64,000 nt of DNA from Eretmocerus hayati (Eukaryota > Arthropoda > Insecta > Hymenoptera > Aphelinidae). The number at the start of each line of letters is the position of its first letter. Positions within the stretch are counted from its first letter, which is position 1. Shown piece after piece: positions 13,101 through 28,100 of this stretch. A program made the position numbers and the translations under genes. Where the stretch lies: contig CM056741.1 of NCBI GenBank assembly GCA_029851415.1, positions 71,228,282 to 71,292,281 of the forward strand, read 5' to 3'. Under the pieces are notes generated by a model. It was not told the DNA's origin. It made no database searches and saw only the letters and a program-made list of their open reading frames with translations.

Positions 13101-16100
13101 AAGCGCAATGACTTACCGTTTGCTCAATTTTTTAGATCGACTTGAAGTTTCGTCCGCAGCTCTTTTGGATTGGCGTAGTTCCTTGGCGACTTCCATCAGC
13201 TTCTTGATGGTATATTCGAGTTTCTCGGTCTTGTTGCTCGAAGCAACCGACGAGGCTGTAAAATTTGACGTGACTTCACCATCGGCCCACAAAAAACATT
13301 GTTATATTACAAAGTATGTGCGTCCTTCAGACGAATCCAATGCAAAATGATTGTGCCCATATGGCGATCCACTTTCATCTTTTTGTACCCCTTCAATGAA
13401 GTTCATTTTTGTAAAAACTTTTTGTTCGCTTCGCGCCGCGCTGTCCTGGTAAGCTCTAATGTGACGACGCGTTAAAATAAGGTAATGTGTAATCAGTAGG
13501 ATAATTACACGGCCCCTTGGGCCTCCGCCGAGTAATGAATGCTAATCGTAATGTCGCCGCGCGTTACAATGGTCCATTCTGTAATGCGCAGACAGATTAC
13601 AGATTTTGACGGCCCTCAAAGCCCTTGTTGGGTAATCAATGCGAATTGTAATGTTGTTATGTATGACAGTACTATATTAAGTAACGAGTAGACTAATTAC
13701 AAAACTTGACGGCTCTTCTAGCCTATAAAAAGGGCTCACGGCCCGGAACCAAAAACAGTCGAAATCCGATCTTCTAACGTCACGGTCCGTCCGTGAGTGC
13801 AGCGCGGTCACGGGGCCGTCGTCCACGTCGGAATGACTCCTCGTGCGCCGTTCCACGAGAGTGCGGTCTGCCTTGTGAGAGAGTGACAGAGTAATTATCC
13901 GAAAACATATGTTCAAGTGTGCATAGAGTGTCGCGATCATTATGTTCAGAGGTCGTGCGTGAGGCAATAAATGCCTGTGTATTTAATACATCGTCTGTCG
14001 TTATTTGATGTGTTGAGCTCTCTTCGCCTTATAACAATTTTCCTCTCACCTCCTCGCCCTCGTCAGACGACGTATTACACATTATATGCCCAAATGTCAA
14101 ACTTGTAATCACAACCACTTACCTCGGACATCTTCTCTGGAGTCTTGAAGCATTGGCGAAGATTCCCTAGACTTTGGTCCCTGAAATGAAGAGCGCTACA
14201 ATGAGGATACATTTCAGGCTTTTGTGACTTGTATTGCGTGCCACCATCTCAAAGTGCTGATGCTAAAAAGGTCCCATGTATCAAATTAGAAATACTGGGA
14301 CAAACAACGTGACCAGAACTCGGCATTCAATATAAAGGTCCTTGAACACTGTGGAACTGTACTCACTACTGGTAAACTCATTGATTTCATGTCAGAACCC
14401 TGTACAATTTCCACGGTATTGGCACCGAGTTAGAGACCAGGAAATACGTGAAAATCGGTTCGTGAGTTTCTAGTGACTAGATATACCTGCTTTATCCGAA
14501 CAACACAATCTCTTGATCAACGTTCAAATGCAACATTAGTGCCCAGTGCACTCGCCGTGCCAAGAATTTTTTCATCAAATTCTTTTGTTTACAGTCATGG
14601 GATATACAATTACAGTACATAACAAATTATTACTCATTGCAGTCGGTCTAAAGAGAATCACGAGAGCCCGAGCTCGCAGAAATCGGCCGCAACGAGAAAC
14701 ATTCAAGAATAACGCTCACCTTGAGCCTGCGGGGTGGCGTGGGGGTGTCGGGTGCTCTGCCACTCTGGGGCTCCGGGCTCGCTACCCTCGACGACGTGGT
14801 GGACGCCCGGCCAGCCGCATCCGCCGACGGAGGGCTGTCTCTGCCACGGACTCCGGGGAATAACCTCATCAGATCGTCCACTTGTTGCAGCAGCACGTTC
14901 AGATTACGTGCCTCGGCCTGCTCGCTTCGCCGCCTGCTCGCGATCTGGGCGCGCAGCTCTTCGCGCTCTCGCTCGTGTCGCTCCTTTTCTCGACGCATCT
15001 TTTCATTACTCGTGCGAAGCTTTGCGTGGGCATCTCGCAACTCCAGTAGATCGCACTGAAGCTGAAATATAGAAACGCAAAGAGGTTATCAGAATCCACC
15101 ACAACTAAGGTGGGCCTCCAATGATAACATCCAACTGCATTACTACACAGTTTTATACAACAATACGCAAATGAAATTACTTATTTCCCCGCACATTCCC
15201 GTCTCTCGCAATTGACAATAATAGTTTATCTCGCGCTAAAAGCCTTAGTTTTGATTTCTGCGATGATTTCGAGCAATTGCTCAACTTTATGCCCAAAACT
15301 TCAATCTATAAATTTGTCTTGACCAAGATTAATTTCTTGATGTTGAATTGACAATACAGGCAAACCTCCGTATTCGCGGGGGTTACGTGCCAAGAAAATT
15401 AACCGCGAATACTGAAGCATATTTCTTATGGAAATATTCAGATGGACTATTATTTACCTGTCCGCGAATAAAGAAAATCGCGAATACGGAGTCCGCGAAT
15501 ACGGAGTCCGCGAATACGGAGGTTTGCCTGTACCAGTCTGGACGAAGTTGAGATTATGAAACTTCCCAATTGTTTTCGAGTGCATCGTTCATGCTGCTTG
15601 ATAACCGATCGTTTATACGATGTACTCGAAAGGTCGCACTAATTGTCTGACTAGTCCCGTCCTCACTCTACTGATCATCGATCCCGATACTCTCCAATGA
15701 CCAAGTTGTAAACTCTGAACGATCTTTTCATCGTCAGATTCGTCATTCTATCCGATTGATTATACTTGTATCTGTATTGAGAATCAATGGGATCCTCCAC
15801 AGGAATCCTGATAACAAAGAATGCAAAGAAGAAACATGACTTCTCTCAGGAATTGTAAATTAATGTTCAACCTCATCGTGTTATGGTACACATCTGTTGA
15901 AACGATTTCATGACATGCTCTGTATGAGCTAGAAAGGTTTACTCAGTCAAACGTATGTATCATAATATTCCATGAATAATTGGGCAATCTTTCCATATTC
16001 ATCGATCTATAGTAACTACTTATACGCCATATCGATTTCCGTTGCAAGGTGTGATGAAAGTTTGCGACCACTAACGCAAGATTGTGATACTTGACCTCTA

Positions 16101-19100
16101 TAAATGTCTCATACGCTTTCTCAACTGATTTAATTCAATACATAAGGATTACGACTCGTGATTAATCTGAGGTATCTGATGGATTCAAATCTCCACAGCC
16201 ATCATCAAGTCGAAATTAGTATTCCATTCAATCTAGAGGTTTCGCTCTTAATCGTGACAAGACATGACACTCACCTCAACTAGTTTTTTCTTGTTCTCAT
16301 CTTTTTCCTCGTCAAAAATTTTTTTCAATTGATCTTGTTTCCTTTTGTTCTCCAGCCGTTCCTTGTCACGTTCTCTCTCGACCTGAAAAATTATTTTCTT
16401 AGAATACTTTGTCGAAATACATAGCCGAGGAATGTACCCACGTTATTGAAAGTCTCGAACGAATGGTCCGTGCTCTCTCCGCCGAAATCAATGAACGGCG
16501 TTTTTCACGAATCCACAGCGAAATTTCATTACAAATCAGCGAGAATGCACCGATTGGGAGCGATTCTCACTGATTCCGTCGGAGAAGTTATGATTATAGC
16601 ACTTATTCATCATGCTTATGACTCTATATTCCAGTAAAAATCTTGGTAACGGATGAAAAATATAATAAAAGTGAAACAGAGCAGACGCGGATGTAATAGT
16701 CCGCTCTGTAAGTGGATCAATCGCAATAAAATTGAATGTTCGGCTTAAATCGACCAATTTCCGGGATCGAGTGATGAACAGAATTAGCGCCGATTGAGTC
16801 AATCACGAGGGGTAGTATAATGTCGGTTGTGTACCTCGAACAAGGTCTGCCGGAGATCGCGTGCGAGCGTGGCCGTTTCCTGCAACAAACGCTGCTGGTC
16901 CTCTCGCTCCTTTTGCCACGCAAGCTCCATCCGCACCTTGAGTCCCGGGATCTTTGTTCTACCGCTCGACAGCAGCCGGTCCTCTTCCAGCTGTAACATC
17001 GAACATCGACCGGATTGTAGTTTCATCGTCTCGCTGGGGCCCGCCATCGCCTCGCGGTCCACAGTTATTCTCACCCTCTGCACTCACCTCGTTCACGCGC
17101 GACTGCATCTCGGAGAGCTTGATGTCCCAGGCGGATTTTTCGGAGGCGAGCTCGGTTTTGAGCTTGGACGCGTCGAGCTTGGCCTCGGACAGCTCGTCCT
17201 CGAGCGATGCCACCTGTTGCTCCAGCTTGGCGCACTTGGCGCTCGACGCCGCTGCGGCTCCCTCTTCGTCCTAAAACGGGAGTACGAATTCAAATACGGC
17301 CTTGAGCGGAGTAGAAAAAAATTATTGCGAGAGGGCGTACCTCGCTGCTCCTGTTGGAGGCGTTGCGGGAGGAGGAGCGACGCCCGGAGCTGCCCTTGAG
17401 CTCGGCTATACTCTTTTGGGCGCCGTCGAGCATCTGTCTGTAGGTGTCGCGCTCGCGCTTGTAACGGGCCAGCTGGGTCTGGAGGCCCTTGAGCTCCTCG
17501 CCGATGGCCGAGACGCGCTGCTCGTAGCGTAGCTTGCACGCCGCAAGCTCGGCCTTGCGCGCCCTGTCCGCGTTTTCGAGCGCGTTGCGAGTTTTGCGAA
17601 GCTCCGACTCGAGGGCCGAGCTGTCGGCCACGAGGTTACGCTGCACCTTGCCCACGTGCTGGTAGTCCTGCAGTTTGCCGCTCAGATCGTCGTTCTGGGA
17701 ATTCGACGTATCTTCTCATTAGCTTTATTGTTTTGAAGTCCTGGGAAAATTTTTCACAACTACTGCGAGGGAAAATGAAAAAAATGTATCTAGAGCATTT
17801 CATCGTGCTCTTTTTCTTCTCAAATGTGAAGCAAATAAACAGTTGGACAGAACTTCTTATGAAACCCCTTCTAAATTCATCATATTTTTGGAGAAAGCGT
17901 CTCATGAAGTTACGGTACATTATGGCAAAACATGGAATCCAAGGATTTCGGATGAGTTTATTCCCCCAGACTGTTTGATCCGTGATTCCACACTAATACT
18001 TCCAGAAATATTCCCGATGTAAAGTCGAATAATGGGTATTTGCTGACTTTCGTATCGATTCTAAGTATGCGTTCGAAGCAACTACTCATGCTGAAATGTT
18101 GGATCTGGCGATCTTGTATTAAATCAATGATTATCTTGCTTACAGAATTGATTCGAGGAGATTGAGTTAATTTTCTGAATCTCGTGTTACTTTGACGAAT
18201 AAAAAGTATTCATGAATGATTTTTCCCGCGACGATCTGCAATCGAAGATCAGTAAAAATAAATTCGGTTCGTATTTTCGTCTCGAAATTCCTCGAATCTC
18301 AGTCAGAGGGAAGTTCACCATGGATTGGATCTCTTTGAAGATAATCCACAGATCACAGTTATTTACACTCCTCCTTCATACTTATAACAAGTGTTATCAG
18401 TTTACTAAAGTTTTCTTGTTTCTCGTGACCTTTTGCTAGCCACTTACGTATATTGCTGAGTGAGATTTGATATAACTGTAAGTTTTAATTTTAGAAATGT
18501 CAGTCCTGAATGTATCATTATTAGTAAAGTGAAGTTGCGACTTTGAAATTCTTTTGCTTTACGTTTTTCAATGGCGGACTCTCCAAGATATGAATGACGC
18601 TCATCATCAACGAGGAACTATGAATTTTGTGGTCATCCATAGGAAAAAAAATTGAATAAGAAAGACGACTTACAGCTTTCTTCAGATCCTCAATCTGTTG
18701 CGTAAGAGAACTGCTTTCCCGCTTCAGTCTGAGATTCTCTTCTCGTAAATCACCGTGCAATACAGTCTTGGAAGTTTTCTCATAGCTCCGCAATTGTTCC
18801 TATGACCATTAAGTAATATGATTTAATTGTTATGAAAAGAGCGCTCCAACTCGTCTCTTCCCTCTATGTGTATGGGAGACTAAAATTATGATAAATTTCC
18901 ATTGATAATTAAAATCATGGGTTCAGAGAAGCATGAAAAATCCAATAGATGAACCATTCCATTCCATCTTCACACCCACTCTGTAAATGATAACACCAAC
19001 AAATTCCTTGATGGAAGAAGGTCATACAATCGTTAAATGATTGCTAGATTCGTAAAAACCATTCATGCAACTAATGGGTTGTATTTTCATAAAATGGGAG

Positions 19101-22100
19101 CTCCACTGCCAGGACTAAATCAGTATATACTTATCAATTTTATTTGGGTTTTAATGATACATTGATTCATCTGTCAGATATTGTTCTATTGCCCTCGATT
19201 CCGGAAGATTTTAAGATATACCGCAGTAACTAGCCTATAAAAATCGTAAATTTATCATCAGAGAAATTGATGAGACTCGTATTGATTATACCTTCAAATT
19301 CTCAGTCAGAATTTCCCCTTTGGTGGCATACCAAAAGAATGAATCAAAGGACTGAGACAATGCTCGCGCATAGTGCTGATAGATAATATCGCAATCAAAT
19401 GGCACTGTATACAGAGAGTTTCACTTATTGCGAAGAGAATTAAATTTCGCTATGCACGAATTCTCTAGCCGTTATTCTGATCGGTATCCATATCCCATTT
19501 GATATGTATTGTTTAGAAATGACCGATTCATGATCTCGGTAAACAATTCGAATCTATAGTTATGTTGAATCAATCTATAGCTACCTCAAGGCGGAGTTTT
19601 TGTGCAGACCACTCGCTTTCTTTCGTCTTGTAGGACTGTCGGAGCTCTTGCAGTTCCGCTTGTAATGTTATGTAGTCCTGTTTGTGGTCTATCAGTTGTC
19701 TGGTGAATACAATTATGGTCATGTTTATAGGTATTAATTGACCATTACGATTAATAATTCGCGTAATTTCCTCACCCGTTCAGCAGCTGATTCTCTTTTT
19801 CCAGTTGTTGTTTTGTTTCGGCGAGTTTTCCATACTTGCTGCTCAATTCGTCGTACAATTGAGTTTCCCTCTTCACCTCATTTTCAAGATCTGGAAATTA
19901 TTTGGTGCATTTCATTAACTAGGACCTCCAGTGCTATCTTACCATAGCCTTTTTGAAGTGACCCGAGATTTCTTACTAGTGATTTTTTCATCGTAAGTCT
20001 GCTTCAGATCCTCAATTTTCTTTGAATTCAAACCAGCTTTTTCCAACGAAAGATTTTTTTTCTTCAACGTCGCGATCTCCGATTCTCTGGCTTGTTTCTC
20101 CTTTTCCAATTGGCCCTTCAGTTTCTCCTTCTCTTTTCTGAGAGACGAAAGTTCACCTGTGATTTCTGCTATCTTCGAAGACGTCGAATTCTTGATATTT
20201 TCGAGTTCTAACTTGGTTTGCTTCAGATCATTTTCCAATTGGATCTTTGCCGTTTCCACCTGTGCGAGTGAATAATTTAAATTGTTTAAGAATCCCTGCC
20301 AGTCGCATTTGACATTTTCTCAAGATGCTAATTGAGAAAAGTGTGAGTTACGACTGACTGATAGTGATAAAAATGTAGAGTTTCAAGGTCTGAAGTTCAA
20401 GCATTTCCAAGCTCCAGAGTATGCTAATATCATTTTCAGTGAGTCTAAACATTTATCATTTTTTTGTGAGTTTAAGCGAAATTCAGTACCCACGATGGTC
20501 GCGTTGCAAAAAAATCACCGCGAATACGGAATTCTGGAAATACCGAAGCATTATTCTTATGGGAGTATCGAGATAGGACATAATTTTCCTGCCTGCAAAT
20601 AAGCGAGAATTGCAAATGGCATGGGCTGTACCTCGGGAATTTCTGCTCTACAGAGTCTGTTAATTTAAATGCCATCTTTTGGTCTCGAAAGTATGTTCAT
20701 TCTAAAGTGTTGAGCGAAGTGACGCGCACTGTTTGGATTTTTTTTGTAAGTCGATTCGTTGAGAGGTATTCATCGGGCAAATGGTTAAGATTTTAATAAT
20801 TCGCAAATTTGAAGAATTCGGAAAAAAACTCCAATCACAGAACGTTGCATTATTAATTGTAAGGAAAAATTGAGAGAAGTGGATTTTTGTCTTTTCTAAC
20901 ATCCGAGATGATCTCGTATTCAGTATATCAACATGAATCTTGCCAAATTCTATGATGGCCACGTGGCCAATCAGATCGAATATCAAACTCAATTGAGTAG
21001 AGCATGCTCCGAGCGAAGGGCCAAATTTTGTGGAGATGAAATTGGCGATAATTTGGGCAAGAAATCAGCCATAACGACTGACCGTGGTGAGGGACCTTCC
21101 GAGTTTAGTTTCCTTCTCGGTCAGATTGGCAAGCTCGTCCTGCAGCCTCTTGGATCGCTCCCTTTCCTGGGCGAGTTCCTTCCTCATCTCGGCGAGGCTC
21201 GTCTCCATCTTGGCCGTGTCCCTCTTGGATGACGTCGCCGACTCTGCGCACAGAAATCTTGATTCAATCGGTGTCTCAATTTGCGCTCCCGGACGAGCTC
21301 GTTCAGCCCAAGGTAGGTAATGGAAATTGGGAGATAGTAAAAAGGAGGTCTAGAGCGTGGGGGAGGTGCGAGTTACCGAGATCCTTCTTGAGTTGGACAA
21401 CTTCGTTGTAGACCTTGAGCTTGTCGGCGGAGAGCGAGAGCAGCTTCGATTTGAGCTTCTCTTTCTCCTCCTGGAGCTTGACCTTCTCTGCGTCCCATGA
21501 CTTGCGCTCGAGATCGCGCGACCCTTGGCTCTCCTCCAGCTTTTTCTTCACTGAAAACGAGCCAACGAGTCAAACCAATTGAACCATATATACGTACTGA
21601 TCTCGCATTGCGTGGCATCAGCCGACGAGCCCGCGCCGCCGCGGGTAAAAGCTCGGCGCTCGAGACTTGCGACGACGCGAGCACTCATTATTATCACCAT
21701 CGTCATCAATCGCAGACTCTCGGTAGAAGCGCGAGGCTAGAAATCACGAGCATTGCGAGCGTTGTCTATGGTTGATTACTCGCATTTGCACACCTATAGC
21801 TTTGATGAATTTTATGATTCGCGGTAGTTCCCGTTTAACCTGGCGGTAATCGCTGTCCGAGCGTTGCGAATTTCAATCAGCCAGTATACGACTTACAGAT
21901 TGCACGTATGGAATTTTCTCTGGGAAATGTGGGGAAGAAAACGAGGCCCAATTGATGTACGCCGTAATCGCAGCGAGGGTTACAAATTCGCGGCGTCGGG
22001 TTGCACCGTCCCTAGTGTGATCTTGATCATCTTCGTTAGTCTGTTCTGCGCTCATGCTCTAATGATCGTGCTCGTAATAGTTGATTTTGTTGCAACTCAC

Positions 22101-25100
22101 AGCTTGCTAGCTCGTCGTTTTGTTTCTTTGGATCATCCGTGGTGCTGATTGGCTTGCTTTTTCTTGCTTCTTTCTCTTGTGCCAGCTCCTTTTGAGCCTT
22201 GTCGAGCTTTTCTTTGAGGATTTCGTGCTCTTTCGATAGTCTGTCGTACTTGAAATTAGATCCTGCCGTAGTCCCGATGTCTCGACCGTCGATCATGCTC
22301 ACCATAACGTTTATCACCTCGCCTGTGAATTTACATGAACTTGCGAGTGAGTTGAGTTTACACGAAATAAGCATCATACATACGCTCAGACGATATCAAT
22401 GATGAAAATCTTACATACCAATATCTTTTTCCATTCCGTCAGCAAGTCTCTTCAACTGCATTTTGTGGGAAAACTCCGTAGGCTTTTTTGAGAGGGATCG
22501 ATTTTTGTACTCGCTACCAACTTTCTTCAGAATCTCCTCTATCCTCTTCACCTGAGACAGAAATTGTTTTTTAAATATAATTATTTAATTATTCATCAAG
22601 AGGCTCTTATGCCCACAAAAACGATAAAAAACGATCGAAAAATATTTACCTGCTCATACTTTTGTTCTAGGTCGGTCTTATCGGCTTCCAACTGCTCTGC
22701 TTTTCGTTCAATTTTCCTCAATTTGAATGACAATATTCGACAGTTCTTATTCGACTGTTCCAGATTCTTGCGTATTGTCGTGTATTCATCAGCTTGTTCT
22801 TCTCTGGAGGATTGATCATTTAAAATCAACGGTGTCTTATTAAATATTTAATGCAATAATCCGCTCAGCAGGCCGTTAAAAATGTACCAACCCTTCGAGT
22901 CCCAAGTTGGCAAAATTTTACATCTCTCTGCGGATCCTGGAATGTAATGAAAAATCACGTGGTACTGAAAAAAGTACTCTTGCCTATTATTTGCAAAGGT
23001 GCTCTACACGATGGCAATGGTTAGAATCTGCTCAAAATTATATTACCCTTTTAACTGTCGTATTAATACAAAAAGCCCAGTGGTTTCGAAATAGTATATT
23101 TCTTTAGTGAGCGCGGTAGCCCATTTTGGGCAGTAGGACAGTTTGTCTGTCGAGCGAAGCGAGATTGACATTATCCTCCAGTGCCCAAAATGGGCTTGCA
23201 AGCGAGGTGCGGATATATTTTTTCATTACGAGAACCCTAAAATCCCATTTAAACGCGGCATTTTTAGGTTAAAGTAATGAAAAAATATTTTCCAAAACGA
23301 TGAAGATACGTCCTCAACAGCTTCGACCGTTGGTTCCCCAGGTGAGATTCATTTAAACTCAAACCTAGGTGGTGGCCAAATCGCTTACTTCACGAAAATT
23401 GCTTCATTTCCGCAATTTCCTACTAGAATACCGTAAATTAAAATACTTCCATATACTTGAACCGTTTGGAATCAATATAAATTTCCTGCTTGAGGAGAAC
23501 ACATACTTTCTCAAAAAATTACAGAAAATGGCATTTTTTTTTATTTTGTTAAGCCGAGGGAGAGTTTTCCAAATCCTGAGAGAACTATATCAATTCTGGC
23601 TCTGATGGCTTTGATAGTCATTTTTTAGCATAGGGCGACCAAAGCGCCACCTTTACTCCCGGCTGCGAACTTGAATATTGGCGTTTATTCGCCCTGATGC
23701 AAAAAATAGCATATTTTCCTCGCTCAGCAGGCTGTTTTGAGGCAGGAGGAATATTTTCTCCTCGTTGCATTCGGGTAAAAGTAATCCCGTGCCCCAAAAC
23801 AGCCTAGCCTCGCATCGGGAGTAATATAATATTACAAATAGGCTTCAAAGAAGCTAATGACATTTGGTTCGGACGAATATCGTCCAAAATGAAAATGTTG
23901 ACTGTTATCGATGGATGATTTGGGTAATCATTTTTGGGAATATTTCGACAAAAATTGTTTCCTTCAAACTTTGCGTTCAATCCATTTGGAAGATGACGCC
24001 GATATATAAAACTATATGTTGGCCCGAGATCTCCAAAAATGAGTCCCGACTTTGAAATGCGATTAAGATCCTGCGTGTGTGGAAAGTCTACCACATAGGT
24101 AATTAAGAATTAATTGATCTTAATAACGCGATCAGGGATGATCGCGATCCTTAAATTTCAAAACAAAATGAGATTCATATGGCCACGACCATGCGAAGGT
24201 TTTCGTATCTTTCAATCTCCAGCGCCTATTTTTCAAAATTTTCTGATATTTTTACTAAGAATGTTGTTAAATGAATAATGGACCAGATTGCTCCAGTCCA
24301 AATATTGGTGATGATTTTCCTGTAAAGCTAATGAGACAGATGCCTTTTCCCATGTTCTGCGAAAGGTAATTACTCTAATCCGTCAGTACAGACAATACTT
24401 GTACTTGTCATTTTATCGATTTCATAATGGGTAGTGCTTTCAGCGATAATGGGGATAATGTATTTTCTATGGAAATTTCCGAAGAATGTTAGAAAAAACA
24501 TGAAAATTGAAACATACGAACAAGTATGTATCGAGTTATGGTCGCGTGGTCTATACAACGGGGTTGCATTATCTTGGCCACCGTTCCAGAGGGTCGTAGA
24601 CACATGAATCAAATCCCAATTTGAAGTTCAGGAACCGTGATTACCCCTGATTACGTTTTTGAGACCTATTACATCAGTCATTCAGCATGTGATTTTGTCG
24701 TTTCAAGAAATATTTCAAAAAATTGCTCTTTCATCTTAATTTGTTGATTATCAATAGAAGACAACATTAGAGCAACTTCTAACCAACGTCCATGTGTAGA
24801 GCACCCTCCTAAGTGGGGCGGGTAGGTATATTTTCCTCAGTACCATTTGACTTTTCCATTACATTTCAGGAGCCCGAGAGTTCGCAATCAACATGCCGGA
24901 GTCGCGCGACGAAAGCGCGGATCAATTTTACGAAATGGTTTCTTCATTAATTAAGACGGGGTGATTGCAAATGGCTCGGGATTGCTTCAGAAATGTGTCT
25001 CTGGTACGATCTGTGAGGATGAAAGTTTTTTGCTCTTTAGGAAGAGTCAGTGAATCGCGAGATATTTTGATCCTGGTTCTCAGAGAGCGCGTGGACTTTG

Positions 25101-28100
25101 TATCTGAGATCGAGTCTTACGGGAAGTAGACAGTGTAGACACGTTCATCTTCACAGATCGTACCAGAGACACATTTCTGAAGCAATCCCGAGTCATTTGC
25201 GACCACCCCGTCTCAATTGGTGTAGAAACCATCGCCTGAGCTGTAACCCCGTTTTGCGTGAGACTCCGACCCGCGCTCTAAATTCCTTAGAGCTAAGGGT
25301 AGGGAAAAATAGTCCTAGAGTGAAACTTACCCCCAAATAGAAAGAATCTCTAAGAAGTCATCTCTCTATCCCAGCGTTACATTTATCTCTGAGCTTAGAG
25401 AGAAGAGGGCGCATAATTGCACCCATACTCCTAACCTATCTTTGCGCGTGGGTCATGCCGCATATTACATCAAAGATTTTATTGAAAGATTTAGATTCAC
25501 AGGGTTATGCAACTTCTGGGATAGAGGAGTCTTCTTTCACTAGACCGACAAAGATCTTGACCGACACTTGATCGATTAATAACCGATCAATAATGTCCCA
25601 TGCGCTCAATAGGCAGTAATTTTCGAGTTGTTTGAAGTTATTTACTCGCTTCTAGCGTTGACAAAAGAATGTACTCTAAGGTAGAGATAAACCAGAACGG
25701 CCATAGCAACTTCTCTCTAGTTAGAGGTATTTTTCTCTCTACTTAGAAATACTTTCCATTACTCTACTTAGACTTAATTTTGACTTTGAAGGAATGCGCG
25801 GGCTTAACGTGTCAAGTTTGCACTGGCTATTAGATCATGGCCCACAGGATTTTGGTACAGTGAAATTGGGTAACTTTGGTACAGTGGGTGCAACTTTGGT
25901 ACACCCCTGGAAAATGACTTTCAGAGCTGCGTTCCGCAAGGTAAACGATTCTATCGCTCTGAAACTTGTTCTCCCCAGTTGCGGCACGTATGAACAATGT
26001 TTTGGGTTACTACAAATCCCGCGCGAATGATTGTGATTGCTTATTGAAACTTTTTTCAAAAAGGCTGACTTAGCACCGATACGCGATTGGTGCAGTTAGT
26101 GTACCGGGCAAGAACTGTTGCGGAACGAACTACGGATGAATAACGCTACATTTTAATCAAATATGTTACCATATTGAAGTAACCATTGTTACATTGGGGT
26201 ATTTACAAAATTTGGAATGTTAACGAATGAAAAACCGGAAAAGGCCATGAAAAAGTTTACCCCACTCTACGTAAGAAGCATTACGGCGGGGTAATTTTGG
26301 TTCAATTCTGTATAAAAGCTTCCTTTCAACTAAACTTGAGTCGAGTGATGGTTTATGAGGTTTAAAAATGTTTCAAACAGCTGAGAACAGGATTAAAATT
26401 AATTCACTCGCATAGTGGTGGGTAGAATTGAGATATTCTGTAAGTGTAGCAAAGATGCCCGATCGGGGTCTAACTTTGGTACAATTCTTCAACTGCTAAT
26501 AGCTCCAGCTCAGACACATCAAATTGAGCTTTGTAACCCGTCAATCGAAAGCTGAAACTGTAAGCTTGAGATTGACCACTAATAAAAGTGGGTTTTGTCA
26601 ATGTATGTTGAGATGCCGAGCCAAAGAAAATAAAAAGTAACGAAATCGTACCAAATTTACCCAATTTGGCGGTAGAACTATTCAGTTGCACTTTGATGAA
26701 TATATTCTACGCTCAAATCTTGAGTTGATTGTTTTACGATTTCTTTCTTGCTGTTATACAATAATGCTATCAAAGAACAACCGATCTATCTAATTTTGAT
26801 TGCTATCAGGAATAGAATATTTTTCATTGAACAATTGGTTTGCAACGGAAATCTAATACTTGAGTTTCGAATGTCTAGTGGTCATTTTGAACATTCTTCA
26901 TTGAAACTTTGAGAACGATATTTGATGGATTTATGAGATCGGTTCAATGAAGGATTAGACAGTACCTGTTTTGCCCTGGACAATTTTTAAAAACATTATT
27001 CTTCGAGCTGATACTGAGCTGTAAATGAATTGAAGGGTGTCCTCAATGAAAATTTTGCGATTTTGAAGAGATTTGAAACTATGGTCATTGAAACTCCGTG
27101 TATAATTTGGCGAGAAAATGATGTTCTACAGAAAAATTGGCTCAAAATCGTAGAATTTAACCCGGGCTCAAGCAAAAAGCCTGCTCTAGTTTTTCACGGA
27201 CAGCCGCTCCGCAGACTTGGAAATTTGCGAGCAAATTGGTAGCATCTTGATATTCTTCGTTAGTCTTGGGAATTGGATTCATCCAATTATGCCACGCTGT
27301 TGAATCCTTCAATTGAAACACTCATCTTCCTTCTGAGCAAATTTTTGAGAGTCAAGAGGAAGTGGTAGTGAAGAAAAATAATACACGGTGAGAGCTCAAC
27401 TCCTGCACTATATATCGCTCGTCGAAAGAATAATTTTAGACGAAACAGTACAAAAAGGAACCAAAAAAGAAGCTGCTCGCAATTGATTCAGCATATACCC
27501 GTAATTTAACTTCAATTGACTCACGTATTGAATCTTTAGATCGATTATTAGCCCACGAGAGTGACCCGCTCCATGGTGTAGGTAAGGATAAGTATTTAAC
27601 CCGATGATAGAAACCAACTTAAGCGATGCTCATAAATTTTGACTCAGTGAAAGCTCCAAACTCTTGTTGCATCTCGCTTGATGTATGGCCAGATCTTGCT
27701 CGAGGTGCATTTCTATATTATTATCAGCGATTCCGAGTGGAATATCCGCTGGATGGATGGAGGTTGGTGGGGCCAGGGAGTCATACCTGAAATTGTCCTG
27801 CATCTCGTAAATCTCCTCCTCGAGCTCACGGATCTCCTTCTTCATGTCTTCGTTCTCGTCCATGAGGCTCTCGCAAAGCGTCTCGGCGGCCTTGAGCTTG
27901 GAGCGTAGCTCCTCCGCGGCGCGCTCCTTCTCGCCTTTATGCGCCTTCAGGCCGAGCTCCTTCTCCAGGCTCTTTATCCTTGCGGCGAGGCCACCTCGCT
28001 CCTCGCTCAGCGCTGTGGACCATAGAAACGGCGGCAATCTAACCAAGCTCATTTCAGCGATTTAAGAATGATAAATCAACATTTATCGCCGGGGCTGAAC

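Larger units (their letters stand above)
22804..27786 (-). other. Intron 5 (5.0 kb)
   Basis: Contains two small related foldbacks (23106-23213, 23716-23820), a larger foldback (24890-25275) and a TA-flanked element (25856-26674). The remainder is AT-rich without gene signal. Confidence 0.7.

Noticed and set aside
15486..15525. Three copies of TCCGCGAATACGGAG as a possible CRISPR-like array
   Set aside because: Units are contiguous without spacers and lie inside a MITE end in a eukaryotic intron.
16827..17399. 190-residue plus-strand open frame
   Set aside because: Antisense shadow of GC-rich exons 15-17, whose minus-strand frames have matching splice phases and coiled-coil pattern.
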